From the NCBI GenBank assembly GCA_025655575.1, contig JAHXIP010000021.1, positions 1 to 62,412 on the forward strand: a stretch of DNA of 62,412 bases. Direction: 5' to 3'. Below are positions 25,707 to 35,231 of this stretch, piece after piece (position 1 is the first letter of the stretch; each line of letters opens with the position of its first letter). Under the pieces are notes generated by a model that saw only the letters and a list, made by a program, of their open reading frames with translations, ran no database searches and was not told the origin of the DNA. Position numbers and translations under genes: made by a program. The stretch comes from Candidatus Thiodiazotropha sp. (ex Monitilora ramsayi). Its GTDB lineage: Bacteria > Pseudomonadota > Gammaproteobacteria > Chromatiales > Chromatiaceae.

Positions 25707-26642
25707 ATGCAACTGTTCAAACATGACACGCATATCGATTTCATGGGCAAGCGCAAGCTGGCCATGATTCTCTCAATTCTGCTGATCGTGGTGGCTTTAG
25801 GTTCAATTGTAACCAGGGGGCTCAACCTGGGTATCGACTTTACTGGCGGTACGCTGGTAGAGGTCGGTTTTCCGGCTGCGGTAGAGCTGCCATCGGTACG
25901 TGAGAAACTGTCAGCGGAAGGATTTGGTGATGCTGTTGTGCAACACTTCGGTACTTCCCGCGATGTACTTATCCGACTGGCACCACAAGCGGATCTTGAG
26001 AGTGCTGAGCTGAGCGATCGTGCCTTCAGCGCCATGCAAGGCCTGGAGAGCAGTGCAGACCTCAGGCGAGTAGAGTTTGTCGGACCTCAAGTGGGTGATG
26101 AATTGACCAATGATGGCGGGCTGGCCATGCTCTATGCCTTGATTGGTATTCTGATCTATGTGGGGCTTCGCTTTGAGTACCGCTTCGCTGTCGGCGCTGT
26201 GATTGCGTTGATCCACGACGTGATCATCACCATCGGTCTCTTTTCTCTGTTTCAGGTGGAGTTCGACCTGCCTGTTTTGGCAGCAGTTTTGGCGGTGATC
26301 GGCTACTCTCTCAACGATACCATCGTCGTATACGATCGGATCCGTGAAAATTTCCGTAAGATCCGCAAAGGTGATTCAGAAAAGATCATCAACTCATCTC
26401 TGAATCAGACCCTATCCCGTACTCTCGTCACCTCGATGACAACTCTTCTGGTGTTGCTGTCACTGTTTTTCTTCGGCGGCGAGATTATTCATGGCTTCGC
26501 CTTGGCATTGATTGTCGGTGTGGTGATAGGTACCTACTCATCCATCTATGTGGCCGGTAGCGCGATTCTCATGATGGGTGTCAGTAAGGCTGATCTGATG
26601 CCGGTTAAAAAGGAAGATGAAGCTGCTGATGAAATGCCGTAA
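25707..26642 (+). CDS. secF: Protein translocase subunit SecF
   Basis: A 311-aa partner of SecD with six helices. The N-terminal signature is GLNLGIDFTGGTLVEV and the conserved C-terminal block is VIGYSLNDTIVVYDRIRENF, including the functional Asp. It ends with a short acidic cytoplasmic tail (KKEDEAADEMP). It closes the yajC-secD-secF operon. Confidence 0.97.
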   Translation: MQLFKHDTHIDFMGKRKLAMILSILLIVVALGSIVTRGLNLGIDFTGGTLVEVGFPAAVELPSVREKLSAEGFGDAVVQHFGTSRDVLIRLAPQADLESAELSDRAFSAMQGLESSADLRRVEFVGPQVGDELTNDGGLAMLYALIGILIYVGLRFEYRFAVGAVIALIHDVIITIGLFSLFQVEFDLPVLAAVLAVIGYSLNDTIVVYDRIRENFRKIRKGDSEKIINSSLNQTLSRTLVTSMTTLLVLLSLFFFGGEIIHGFALALIVGVVIGTYSSIYVAGSAILMMGVSKADLMPVKKEDEAADEMP

Positions 26643-26715
26643 GGTTTTCTTGGCTTTGTTGGAGATCAGAAAAGGACGATAATCTGGACTTTCCGGGTGT
26701 ATTGACTATCAACGA

Positions 26716-26889
26716 CTAGGGGCGTTCGTCAGACTCATCATGCGTGATGTCCTGATCAACCCCTATTACGGTTGACTCCTCGCCAATCCCTTCAGCTGCA
26801 GGGTGTTCCCACAGCCCAAGTACATCACGCATAACCCGTTCGAGGGCGACATCGCTGAGTATTGGAGGTCGGTTGTTATTTTCACTCAT
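26716..26889 (-). CDS. Putative 57-aa acidic small protein
   Basis: An ATG-started frame (MSENNNRPPILSDVALERVM...) ends at TAG after 57 codons. It reads like coding sequence, with helix-forming DVALERVMRDVLGLWEHP and an acidic end THDESDERP. It lies 122 bases downstream of suhB on the same strand and fills most of the suhB-secF gap. No clear ribosome binding site was found and I know no family, so it may be a chance ORF. Confidence 0.4.
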   Translation of the reverse strand: MSENNNRPPILSDVALERVMRDVLGLWEHPAAEGIGEESTVIGVDQDITHDESDERP

Positions 26890-27011
26890 GTGGCTTGACC
26901 GTGTGGTAAATCACTGTTGATTTAACACCGGTAACGGTTGACGGAGGGGTTTCTTGAGCGGCTTTTCTGAGGTTCAGACGAATCTGTGAACCTTGTTCTT
27001 CAGGATGGGAA

Positions 27012-27809
27012 TTAAGCGGTGAGTTTGCTATCGAGATGTGGCTGAATGCGTCTCAGCATGGCGTGGTGAAGCTTGATGCCGCCAGCGATTACGTTGCCGG
27101 TCTCGAGGAACTTTTCACCGCCTGCGATATCGGTGACCATCCCGCCTGCCTCTCTGACCAGCAGTGCTCCTGCGGCAAAATCCCACTCACTCAGACCGAG
27201 TTCCCAGAAGCCGTCCGTTATCCCTGAAGCCACATAGGCGAAATCGAGAGCGGCAGAGCCTGGACGCCGTACGCCAGCCGTATCCTGAATCAGATCCTTC
27301 AGCATGCCCATGTAGTTATCCATGAAGCGGAAATCCCGATAGGGCAGGCCGGTACCCAGCAGGGCGCCATCCAGGGTTTTGCGGTTGGAGACCCGGATCT
27401 TTCTATCATTGACGAGTGCGCCTTCACCACGGCTGGCGGTGTACATCTCTTCTTTGATGGGGTCGTAGACCACGCCGATTTCCAAGCGGCCTTTGACCTT
27501 CAATGCAATGGAGACGGCAAACTGGGGCAGGCCATGCAGGAAATTGGTGGTGCCGTCGAGGGGGTCAATGATCCACTGGTATTCATTACCGTCATGGGTG
27601 CCGCTCTCCTCGGCCAGTATGGCGTGGTGCGGATACTTATCCCGCAAAACGGTAATGATGGCGGCTTCGGCATTGCGGTCGACTTCAGTGACGAAATCGT
27701 TCTTACCCTTATCAGCGATGGTCAAGCGATCGACCCGGTTGAAATTACGGGTGATGACACGCCCAGCCTCACGGGCGGCACGTACAGCTATGGTTACCAT
27801 CGGATTCAT
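27012..27809 (-). CDS. suhB: Inositol monophosphatase family protein SuhB
   Basis: A 265-aa Mg-dependent phosphatase fold. Metal-site motifs are present: ILAEESG, WIIDPLDGTTNF and the late GLSEWDFAAGALLVREAGG. In E. coli, SuhB also joins the rRNA antitermination complex. The start at 27809 gives NPMVTIAVRAAREAG, which matches the E. coli N-terminus. The open frame to a TTG at 27872 adds 21 residues and has a GGAGG just inside it, but does not resemble the family. It is divergent from trmJ. Confidence 0.94.
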   Translation of the reverse strand: MNPMVTIAVRAAREAGRVITRNFNRVDRLTIADKGKNDFVTEVDRNAEAAIITVLRDKYPHHAILAEESGTHDGNEYQWIIDPLDGTTNFLHGLPQFAVSIALKVKGRLEIGVVYDPIKEEMYTASRGEGALVNDRKIRVSNRKTLDGALLGTGLPYRDFRFMDNYMGMLKDLIQDTAGVRRPGSAALDFAYVASGITDGFWELGLSEWDFAAGALLVREAGGMVTDIAGGEKFLETGNVIAGGIKLHHAMLRRIQPHLDSKLTA

Positions 27810-27975
27810 GGGCGGCGAGGATACAGCATGTGCGGGTGTCGATAAACCGTTTTGTCGGTGGATTTCCTCCAACTATGGGATATCGGTGCTCAAAATAGCC
27901 GGATGAAAAGCCTATTCGTGATCTAAATAAGCAGAGGCTCAACATGGATCAGGAAATCATGTAGGCTTGCGCACC

Positions 27976-28701
27976 ATGCTGAACAACATCCGAATCGTAT
28001 TGGTCGATACCAGCCACCCCGGCAACATCGGTGCCGCTGCCCGGGCCATGAAAAACATGTGTCTTAGTCAGATGCATCTTGTGACACCCCATCACTACCC
28101 CAGTGAAGAGGCGACTTCCCGGGCATCGGGGGCCGATGATCTGCTTGCCAATGCCATCGTGCACAATTCGCTGGATGAGGCACTGACCGGCTGCCGTTTG
28201 GTCGTGGGGACCAGCGCCCGCCCCAGAACAATATCCTGGCCGGTACTGTCACCTCGAAATGCTGCGACTAAGCTGACGGATGAGGCTGCGCTTGGTGAAG
28301 TGGCCCTGGTCTTTGGTCGAGAAAAATCAGGGCTGAGCAACAGCGAGTTGGATCGATGTAATTTTCTGGTACATATACCCACCAATGAGGCATACAGTTC
28401 GTTGAATCTGGGTGCCGCTGTGCAGGTATTAAGCTATGAGATTTATCTGGCCTCGATGCTGGAACTTAATAGTCCGAGTGAAATTCCACGGGATCTGGCA
28501 ACGGCGGAGATGATGCAGGGTTTTCATGAGCATTTGACACAGGCTCTGGATGATGTGGGTTTTACCGATCCCAGGCAGTCGGAAAGGCTGTTGCGTCGTC
28601 TTCGCAGCTTGTTCCAGCGCGCCCGTCCCGATAAGGACGAAATCAACATTCTGCGGGGGATTCTCAGCGCCATGCAGGGTGGGAAATCGATGCGCCGCTG
28701 A
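27976..28701 (+). CDS. trmJ: tRNA (cytidine/uridine-2'-O-)-methyltransferase TrmJ
   Basis: A 241-aa SPOUT-family methyltransferase acting on position 32 of tRNA. The N-terminus MLNNIRIVLVDTSHPGNIGA matches the family, followed by ALVFGREKSGLSN and NEAYSSLNLGAAVQVLSYEI from the knotted SAM site. The ATG at 27976 is preferred by homology over a TTG at 27967. It commonly precedes cysE-iscR, as here; a MITE-like repeat now separates it from cysE. Confidence 0.95.
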   Translation: MLNNIRIVLVDTSHPGNIGAAARAMKNMCLSQMHLVTPHHYPSEEATSRASGADDLLANAIVHNSLDEALTGCRLVVGTSARPRTISWPVLSPRNAATKLTDEAALGEVALVFGREKSGLSNSELDRCNFLVHIPTNEAYSSLNLGAAVQVLSYEIYLASMLELNSPSEIPRDLATAEMMQGFHEHLTQALDDVGFTDPRQSERLLRRLRSLFQRARPDKDEINILRGILSAMQGGKSMRR

Positions 28702-28794
28702 GTCAAATTGGTATTTTCCATGAATACCCTAGTAATTTGAGTGGGATTGTGGATAATTTGCCACCCTCGTGCCACTATTTTTGAATAGACATCC

Positions 28795-29063
28795 TAGGGC
28801 CTGTTAACACTAATCCAATGCGCCCTGTTGAGCCTGAAAAAGCGTCAATCAAGGCGTGAGGAGAGAAGTTTGGTTGTTCCAAATGAGCGACGAGCAACGC
28901 CGAGTGGCGCTTTTACAGGCTCAACCCGAAGGGCTGGGGCTGTTTTTGCACCCAGCGGCGTCATCATTCGCTCATGTAGCCGGGCTACACCACGCTCATT
29001 CTGCCTTGCTGGGTACAAAAACAGCTCCAGCAGGGCGTATTGGATTAGTGTTAACAGGCCCTA
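28795..29063 (+). repeat. MITE-like repeat, copy 2 (complete, 269 bp)
   Basis: The outer inverted repeats are 33 bp each: left TAGGGCCTGTTAACACTAAT and on to 28827, right from 29031 to AACAGGCCCTA at 29063, with one mismatch. TA at both extremes fits the TA duplications of Tc1/mariner/IS630-type transposition. Inside, TTGAGCCTGAAAAAGCG near 28828 is complemented by a near-match (cgcttttacaggctcaa) at 28908. GCTGTTTTTGCACCCAGC near 28939 pairs with GCTGGGTACAAAAACAGC near 29009. The element can therefore fold into a cross with two arms. No transposase is encoded. Confidence 0.93.
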
Positions 29064-29083
29064 AGGGGATCCCCGAGTCAGGT

Positions 29084-29917
29084 ATGCCGTTGGAAAATAC
29101 ACCAGACAAAAAGGTCTCCCGTTGGAAGGAGGATATCCAAAGTGTTTTCGAGCGCGATCCTGCCGCGCGCAATACATTTGAGATATTGATCTCCTATCCG
29201 GGTGTTCACGCCATTATTTTCCACCGCCTTTCTCACAAGCTGTGGAATTTTGGCCTGAAAACCATCGCGCGCCTGTTTTCCAATCTCGGACGATGGCTTA
29301 CAGGTATCGAAATTCACCCCGGCGCTGTCATTGGCAGACGTTTTTTTATCGATCACGGCATGGGCGTCGTGATTGGTGAAACGGCAGTTATCGGTGATGA
29401 CTGCACGCTCTATCATGGCGTGACGCTTGGCGGCACCAGCTGGCAGAAGGGGAAACGCCATCCAACCCTTTCAAATAATGTGGTAGTCGGTGCTGGTGCC
29501 AAGGTTCTCGGACCGATTCTTATCGGTGAGGGTGCAAGGATCGGCTCCAACTCCGTGGTGGTGAAGGATGTTCCGACTGGCGCCACTGTCGTGGGTGTAC
29601 CAGGCAAGCTGATTACCGCCAGGCAGCAGGAAGAGAGCGGACACAGGGAGGCGATCGCGAAAAAGATCGGTTTCGATGCCTACGGGGCTACCAAGGATGC
29701 ACCAGACCCGGTTGCGCAGGCGATCAACTGCATGCTCGATCATATGCATGTGATGGATAGCAAAATGCAGACGATGTGCGAGGCACTCAAGCGTATGGGT
29801 GTGGAAGAGACAGATGAGGATCTGCCGGCATTGGACTCCTGCGAGATCATCTCGACCGCAGAGGAGCTGCAGAAAATTGAAGAGCAGATAACCGGGGAAG
29901 AGAAAACCTCTGAATAA
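29084..29917 (+). CDS. cysE: Serine O-acetyltransferase
   Basis: A 277-aa left-handed beta-helix acetyltransferase that makes O-acetylserine for cysteine synthesis, feeding the adjacent iron-sulfur genes. The hexapeptide repeats are clear ([60 protein letters not shown]), with the catalytic-loop HPG and DHG histidines. The start [14 protein letters not shown] at 29084 lies 21 bases beyond the MITE-like repeat. The frame is open through the repeat to 28856, which would add 76 repeat-encoded residues that are unlikely to be made. It precedes iscR, as in many relatives. Confidence 0.95.
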   Translation: MPLENTPDKKVSRWKEDIQSVFERDPAARNTFEILISYPGVHAIIFHRLSHKLWNFGLKTIARLFSNLGRWLTGIEIHPGAVIGRRFFIDHGMGVVIGETAVIGDDCTLYHGVTLGGTSWQKGKRHPTLSNNVVVGAGAKVLGPILIGEGARIGSNSVVVKDVPTGATVVGVPGKLITARQQEESGHREAIAKKIGFDAYGATKDAPDPVAQAINCMLDHMHVMDSKMQTMCEALKRMGVEETDEDLPALDSCEIISTAEELQKIEEQITGEEKTSE

Positions 29918-29929
29918 AAGGGGTGTCGA

Positions 29930-29961
29930 AATCTTGACTATTTTAGTTGGGAAAGTATATT
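29930..29961 (+). promoter_or_regulatory. iscR promoter with type-1 IscR operator
   Basis: The -35 TTGACT (29934-29939) and -10 TATATT (29956-29961) are 16 bases apart. The core CTTGACTATTTTAGTTGGG (29933-29951) fits the E. coli type-1 IscR site with one mismatch in the core, so [2Fe-2S]-IscR probably represses its own operon. The outer bases fit less well. Confidence 0.8.
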
Positions 29962-29992
29962 AGCGCATGAAGATATAGAGGGAGCCGATAAC

Positions 29993-30478
29993 GTGAAGCT
30001 TACCACAAAAGGTCGATATGCCGTGACGGCCATGCTGGATCTGGCACTCCACTATGGAGAGGGTCCGATCACACTGGCAGATATTGCCCAACGACAGGGA
30101 ATTTCTCTTTCCTATCTTGAACAGCTTTTTTCCCGCTTGAGACGACAGTCTCTGGTTGCCAGCGTCAGAGGTCCTGGCGGCGGTTATAGCTTGGGAAAAG
30201 AGGCCAGAGAGATCTTTATTGGCGAGGTCATTTCGGCTGTCGATGAAAATATGGATACGACCAAATGTCATGGTGCCCATAACTGCCAGAACAATGAACG
30301 TTGTCTGACACACGATCTCTGGTCGGATCTGAGCAACCAGATATATAGCTACCTGAATAATATCAGTCTGCAGGATTTGATGGACCGCAAGGCGGTTCGT
30401 GAGGTGGCCGACCGCCAGGAACACGGTGATGCGGACGCATCCCTGATTGATCAGGTTGGAACGCCTGCAGGCGTGTGA
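29993..30478 (+). CDS. iscR: Iron-sulfur cluster regulator IscR
   Basis: A 161-aa Rrf2-family repressor starting at GTG. It has a winged helix (residues about 1-65, with [15 protein letters not shown]) and the cluster ligands Cys92, Cys98, Cys104 and His107, in the same positions as in E. coli. It senses cellular [2Fe-2S] status and controls the isc operon that it heads. GGGAGCC precedes the start. Confidence 0.97.
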   Translation: MKLTTKGRYAVTAMLDLALHYGEGPITLADIAQRQGISLSYLEQLFSRLRRQSLVASVRGPGGGYSLGKEAREIFIGEVISAVDENMDTTKCHGAHNCQNNERCLTHDLWSDLSNQIYSYLNNISLQDLMDRKAVREVADRQEHGDADASLIDQVGTPAGV

Positions 30479-30503
30479 TTGATAATGAATTTCGGAGTTT
30501 GAG

Positions 30504-31718
30504 ATGAAGTTACCGATCTATATGGACTACTCGGCGACCACGCCGGTTGATCCACGCGTCGCGGAGTTGATGTGCAGTCACCTGACTCCGGACGGCTGTT
30601 TCGGTAACCCGGCCTCACGTTCCCATGCCTTTGGTTGGGAGGCGGATGAGGCTGTCACTCGTGCGCGCAAGCAAGTCGCTGAGTTGGTCAATGCGGATCC
30701 AAAGGAGATTGTGTGGACCTCGGGCGCCACGGAGTCGGATAATCTGGCGATCAAGGGTGCGGCGCAGTTTTACGTCAAAAAAGGGCGCCATATCGTTACC
30801 TGCAAAACAGAGCACAAAGCAGTGCTCGATACTTGCCGACAACTTGAGCGCGAAGGTTACGAGATCACCTACCTGGAGCCTGAACCCACTGGTCTGATCG
30901 GCCTGGGGAAGCTGGAAGCTGCATTGCGCGATGACACTATCCTGGTTTCCATCATGCACGTGAATAACGAAATCGGCGTGATTCAGGATATCGAGGCCAT
31001 CGGCGAGATGACCCGCGCGCGGAAGATTTTGTTTCATGTGGATGCAGCGCAGAGCGCTGGTAAGGTGCCCATCGATCTGGAGAATTTGAAGGTCGATATG
31101 ATGTCCTTCTCCGCGCATAAGATTTACGGCCCCAAGGGTATCGGTGCACTCTATGTGCAGCGTAAACCCAGAGTCCGTCTCGAGGCGCAGATGCATGGTG
31201 GTGGACACGAGCGTGGGATGCGATCCGGCACCCTGCCGACCCATCAAATAGTCGGTATGGGCGAGGCCTTCCGCCTTGCAGCCGAAGAGATGTCTGCAGA
31301 AAATGAGCGGGTACTCAGTCTGCGTAATCGTTTGTGGGACGGTATCAGCGACATGGAGGAGGTCTATCTCAATGGGGACGAGAATCAGCGGGTGGCCGGC
31401 AATCTCAATGTCAGCTTCGCCTTTGTCGAAGGTGAATCGCTGATCATGGCGCTTAAGGATCTGGCGGTCTCATCGGGTTCTGCCTGTACCTCCGCCAGTC
31501 TCGAGCCCAGCTATGTACTCAGGGCTCTGGGGCGAGAGGATGAGTTGGCGCACAGCTCCATCCGCTTTACGCTGGGCCGGTTTTCCACCACTGAAGAGGT
31601 GGACTACGCCATCGACAAGATTCGTACAGAGGTACAACGGCTGCGAGAGCTGTCCCCCCTCTGGGAGATGTTCAAAGACGGTATCGATCTGAAATCGATC
31701 CAATGGGCAGCGCACTGA
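30504..31718 (+). CDS. iscS: Cysteine desulfurase IscS
   Basis: A 404-aa PLP enzyme, the same length as E. coli IscS. It removes sulfur from cysteine for Fe-S cluster and thio-tRNA synthesis. The PLP lysine lies in [12 protein letters not shown], and the mobile persulfide Cys in [20 protein letters not shown]. Second gene of the operon. Confidence 0.98.
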   Translation: MKLPIYMDYSATTPVDPRVAELMCSHLTPDGCFGNPASRSHAFGWEADEAVTRARKQVAELVNADPKEIVWTSGATESDNLAIKGAAQFYVKKGRHIVTCKTEHKAVLDTCRQLEREGYEITYLEPEPTGLIGLGKLEAALRDDTILVSIMHVNNEIGVIQDIEAIGEMTRARKILFHVDAAQSAGKVPIDLENLKVDMMSFSAHKIYGPKGIGALYVQRKPRVRLEAQMHGGGHERGMRSGTLPTHQIVGMGEAFRLAAEEMSAENERVLSLRNRLWDGISDMEEVYLNGDENQRVAGNLNVSFAFVEGESLIMALKDLAVSSGSACTSASLEPSYVLRALGREDELAHSSIRFTLGRFSTTEEVDYAIDKIRTEVQRLRELSPLWEMFKDGIDLKSIQWAAH

Positions 31719-31742
31719 GCGCTTCAACTGAGGTTTAAGCTT

Positions 31743-32126
31743 ATGGCATACAGCGACAAGGTCCTGGACCATTATGAGAATCCCCGTAATGTCGGTACAT
31801 TCGATAATGAAGACACATCCGTCGGTACCGGCATGGTTGGCGCACCCGCCTGTGGTGACGTGATGCGCCTGCAGATCAAGGTCAGTGATGCTGGCGTTAT
31901 TGAAGATGCCCGCTTCAAGACTTATGGCTGTGGCTCAGCGATTGCGTCCAGCAGTCTGCTTACCGAATGGGTGAAGGGAAAAACCCTGGATGAGGCACAA
32001 CAGATCAAGAATTCCGAAATCGCCGAAGAACTTGCACTGCCACCCGTCAAGGTGCACTGTTCAGTGCTGGCGGAAGACGCTATCAAGGCAGCGATCAAAG
32101 ACTACGCTGAAAAGCGGCCAAAGTAG
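31743..32126 (+). CDS. iscU: Fe-S cluster scaffold IscU
   Basis: A 127-aa scaffold with the three ligand cysteines in GAPACGDVM, YGCGSAIASSSL and VKVHCSVLAEDAIKAAI, plus the HscA recognition motif LPPVK. Clusters are built here with IscS and then released by HscB/HscA. Confidence 0.98.
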   Translation: MAYSDKVLDHYENPRNVGTFDNEDTSVGTGMVGAPACGDVMRLQIKVSDAGVIEDARFKTYGCGSAIASSSLLTEWVKGKTLDEAQQIKNSEIAEELALPPVKVHCSVLAEDAIKAAIKDYAEKRPK

Positions 32127-32169
32127 CCACATGGGTTGGCTAAACCTCGTAAGACGATAGAGCAGAATC

Positions 32170-32493
32170 ATGGGAATCACGATCACTGAAGCAGCGGCAA
32201 AGCATGTGCAGACCTTCCTCAACAACAGAGGTAAAGGCGTCGGTATCAGGCTGGCCGTACGGACTTCAGGCTGCTCAGGCATGGCCTATGAGATGGAGTT
32301 CGTCGATGAGCTGCAGGAAGAGGATGTAGTCTTCGAGGGACATGGTGTTAAGGTCGTGGTTGACCCCAAGAGCCTTGTCTATCTGGATGGTACTGAAGTC
32401 GACTATACGCGGGAAGGTTTGAACGAGGGCTTCAAGTTCAATAACCCCAATGTCACAAGCGAATGTGGTTGTGGTGAGAGCTTCGGGGTCTGA
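32170..32493 (+). CDS. iscA: Iron-sulfur assembly protein IscA
   Basis: A 107-aa A-type carrier with the Cys ligands in [12 protein letters not shown] and the C-terminal SECGCGESF. It is needed mainly for [4Fe-4S] cluster formation. A hairpin with a T tract follows 36 bases after its stop. Confidence 0.97.
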   Translation: MGITITEAAAKHVQTFLNNRGKGVGIRLAVRTSGCSGMAYEMEFVDELQEEDVVFEGHGVKVVVDPKSLVYLDGTEVDYTREGLNEGFKFNNPNVTSECGCGESFGV

Positions 32494-32529
32494 TTGCATA
32501 CCACTGACACATACTTTCTAAATGAGAGA

Positions 32530-32556
32530 CGGCTGCCCAACGGTGGCCGTTTTTTT
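32530..32556 (+). terminator. Possible terminator or attenuator between iscA and hscB
   Basis: CGGCTGCC (32530-32537) can pair with GGTGGCCG (32542-32549) using two G-U pairs around a CAAC loop, and seven T residues follow (32550-32556). This is the form of an intrinsic terminator, and it would lower transcription of hscBA-fdx-iscX relative to iscRSUA. Confidence 0.55.
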
Positions 32557-32560
32557 CGAT

Positions 32561-33109
32561 ATGCTGGATTTTTCGAAAAACTACTTTGAACTCTTTGGTC
32601 TGCCGGTAAGTTATATCGTGGATGCCAACGCCCTGTCGGATCGCTATCGCGACCTGCAACGGATTGTGCATCCTGATCGTTTTGCCAATGCAACGGATCA
32701 AGAGCGCCGGCTTTCGGTACAGGGCGCGGCGTTGATCAATGAAGCATTAGAGACACTTAAAGACCCGATTGCCAGGGGCAGTTATCTCCTGACACTTCAC
32801 GGTGTCGAGATGGATGCTCAGAATGAATCCACGCAGGATATGGGTTTCCTCATGCAGCAGATGGAGTTGCGCGAGCAACTGGAGGAAGTGCGAAGGCAGG
32901 ACGATCCCTACGAAGCTGTGCTGGATATCAGCAACCGGGTCAACAAACAGATTACCAGTCTGGTGGGACAGATGGCCGTACAGTTCGAGACACCCACCGA
33001 TGACCAGTTGGCGGCAGCAAGAGAAATTTTACGCAAGATGCGGTTTCTGCAAAAGCTGCGAAGTGAGGCAGAAATGGTTGCAGCAGAACTTGAGGATGAA
33101 TTGAGCTGA
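32561..33109 (+). CDS. hscB: Co-chaperone HscB
   Basis: A 182-aa J-type co-chaperone. The J-domain has HPDRFA (HPD motif) after YRDLQRIV, and the C-terminal three-helix domain binds IscU. It delivers IscU to HscA. The start at 32561 (MLDFSKNYFELFGLP) matches the family; the longer frame from 32522 would translate the predicted terminator stem. No good ribosome site is visible. A 190-base gap, longer than usual, precedes hscA. Confidence 0.95.
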   Translation: MLDFSKNYFELFGLPVSYIVDANALSDRYRDLQRIVHPDRFANATDQERRLSVQGAALINEALETLKDPIARGSYLLTLHGVEMDAQNESTQDMGFLMQQMELREQLEEVRRQDDPYEAVLDISNRVNKQITSLVGQMAVQFETPTDDQLAAAREILRKMRFLQKLRSEAEMVAAELEDELS

Positions 33110-33299
33110 TTGACGCTAGACTGAATCCCATATCAATAGTGTGAATCACAAGTGGAAATTCTAAAGTTTGAGAATATAGCAATGACCAGCACCTCGACAT
33201 TTTCACTGCCTGCGCTGAGTAAGATATTTGTCCTTTCCGGACAGGTGAAAGTAGATTTTTATCGGTAAACCCGATCACTTGATGATGCATTGAAAATAC

Positions 33300-35171
33300 A
33301 TGGCTCTTCTACAGATAGCGGAACCGGGACAGGCGCAAGCGCCTCACCAACACAAACTTGCTGCCGGTATTGATCTGGGCACCACTAACTCTCTGGTGGC
33401 CAGTGTACGCAGTGGGAATGCAGAAACGCTGCCGGATGCTGCCGGTCGCCATCTGCTGCCCTCTGTTGTGCGTTACAAAGCGGATGGCATCGATGTGGGT
33501 CATGTAGCCAGAGCGGAAGAGGCGGCTGATCCGCTGAATACGATTTCATCTGCCAAGCGTTTGATTGGTCGCGGCGTGCAGGATATCAAGACCCTGGGAA
33601 GCCGCTTGCCCTACCGCTTCATTCAGGAACATACCACAGTACCCCGCATCCAGACGGTGGCTGGCGATATCAGTCCAATCGAAGTTTCCGCTGAGGTGCT
33701 CAAGGTACTCTCCGATCGGGCCGAGGAGACACTGGGAGGCGACCTGTCCGGCGTTGTGATCACCGTGCCGGCCTATTTCGATGAGGCCCAGCGCCAAGCG
33801 ACTAAAGATGCGGCAAAACTGGCAGGATTGCATGTGTTTCGTCTGCTCAATGAGCCCACTGCGGCGGCTGTTGCCTATGGTCTTGATAAGCGGGCTGAAG
33901 GGATTCATGCCATCTATGATCTGGGTGGCGGGACTTTTGATATCTCAATTCTACGACTCAACAAGGGTGTGTTCGAGGTTATGGCCACCGGTGGCGATTC
34001 CGCACTGGGTGGTGATGATTTCGATCGGGTCGTTGCCGAATGGATTATGCAGCAGGCAGCCATCGGTGATGATGCCGATCATGGCCTGCAGAAGCGTCTG
34101 ATGCGGGCTGCCTGCGATGCAAAAGAGGCACTGAGCGATGCAGATGAAGCAAACGTTGTCATTAACCTGGATGATGGCAGTTGTTGGGAACAGGCACTCA
34201 ATCGCGAGACCTTCAATCAACTCATCGATCCGCTGATCAAAAAGACCCAGATGGCCTGCCGTCGAGCCCTGCGTGATGCGGGACTGACGCCGGAGGAGGT
34301 GAGCGAAGTAGTGATGGTGGGTGGTTCCACCCGTGTACCCAGAGTACGCGAAAAGGTGGGTGAACTGTTTGGTAGCGAACCACTGGTGAATATCGATCCA
34401 GATCGTGTGGTTGCTGTGGGCGCCGCTATTCAGGCTGATATCCTGGCCGGTAACAAGCCTGATGATGAGATGTTGCTACTGGACGTGATTCCGCTTTCGC
34501 TCGGTATCGAGACCATGGGCGGATTGAGCGAAAAGCTGATCAGCCGAAACACCACCATACCCGTTGCCAGGGCGCAGGAGTTCACGACTTTCAAGGACGG
34601 TCAGACAGCCATCGCCATCCATGTCGTACAGGGTGAGCGCGAGTTGGTGTCGGACTGCCGTTCGTTGGCACGTTTCGAGCTGCGCGGGATACCTCCAATG
34701 GTGGCGGGTGCGGCACGTATCAGAGTCACACTTGAAGTAGATGCAGACGGTTTACTGAACGTCAGTGCCAAGGAGATGAGTAGCGGTGTGCAGGCCAGTA
34801 TCGGGGTGAAGCCTTCCTACGGTCTGACAGACAATGAAATCGAGACCATGTTGCGGGACTCCATTGCCCATGCCAGTAAAGACAAACTGGCGCGTAGCCT
34901 GCGTGAGCAACAAGTGGAGGCGGCGCGTACGATCGAGGCGCTGGAAGCTGCATTGTTAGATGATGGTGACCGCTTGTTGAATGCCGATGAACGCAGTACG
35001 GTGGAGTCTGCCCTCGAAGAATTACGCAGACTGGCGCAGTCCGATGATCTGAAGATCATCAGGCAGGGCATCGAGGAGCTGGAGCGGGTTTGTGGCTTCT
35101 ATGTGGAGCGCCGAATGAACCAAAGTGTCCAGCAAGCCATGTCCGGCCATAATGTAGAAGAGTTTGAGTAA
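33300..35171 (+). CDS. hscA: Fe-S assembly Hsp70 chaperone HscA
   Basis: A 623-aa specialised Hsp70. ATPase-domain signatures are [29 protein letters not shown] and [12 protein letters not shown]; a substrate-binding domain and helical lid follow. It uses ATP to release the cluster from IscU by binding its LPPVK loop. A fragment of the window's mobile repeat lies 9 bases after its stop. Confidence 0.97.
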   Translation: MALLQIAEPGQAQAPHQHKLAAGIDLGTTNSLVASVRSGNAETLPDAAGRHLLPSVVRYKADGIDVGHVARAEEAADPLNTISSAKRLIGRGVQDIKTLGSRLPYRFIQEHTTVPRIQTVAGDISPIEVSAEVLKVLSDRAEETLGGDLSGVVITVPAYFDEAQRQATKDAAKLAGLHVFRLLNEPTAAAVAYGLDKRAEGIHAIYDLGGGTFDISILRLNKGVFEVMATGGDSALGGDDFDRVVAEWIMQQAAIGDDADHGLQKRLMRAACDAKEALSDADEANVVINLDDGSCWEQALNRETFNQLIDPLIKKTQMACRRALRDAGLTPEEVSEVVMVGGSTRVPRVREKVGELFGSEPLVNIDPDRVVAVGAAIQADILAGNKPDDEMLLLDVIPLSLGIETMGGLSEKLISRNTTIPVARAQEFTTFKDGQTAIAIHVVQGERELVSDCRSLARFELRGIPPMVAGAARIRVTLEVDADGLLNVSAKEMSSGVQASIGVKPSYGLTDNEIETMLRDSIAHASKDKLARSLREQQVEAARTIEALEAALLDDGDRLLNADERSTVESALEELRRLAQSDDLKIIRQGIEELERVCGFYVERRMNQSVQQAMSGHNVEEFE

Positions 35172-35180
35172 CAAGAACCT

Positions 35181-35200
35181 ATTAGTGTTAACCGGCCCTA
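35181..35200 (+). repeat. Remnant of a MITE terminal repeat
   Basis: ATTAGTGTTAACCGGCCCTA differs by one base from the right end of the window's MITE-like repeat and keeps the terminal TA. No second end is found nearby. It sits in the short hscA-fdx spacer and may be the scar of a deleted copy. Confidence 0.65.
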
Positions 35201-35231
35201 ACAGGCACTAGCAGAATTGGATCAGCAGCCC

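Noticed and set aside
28856..29083. N-terminal 76-residue extension of CysE
   Set aside because: The extension is entirely repeat sequence plus a few junction codons, and the family-like N-terminus begins at 29084.
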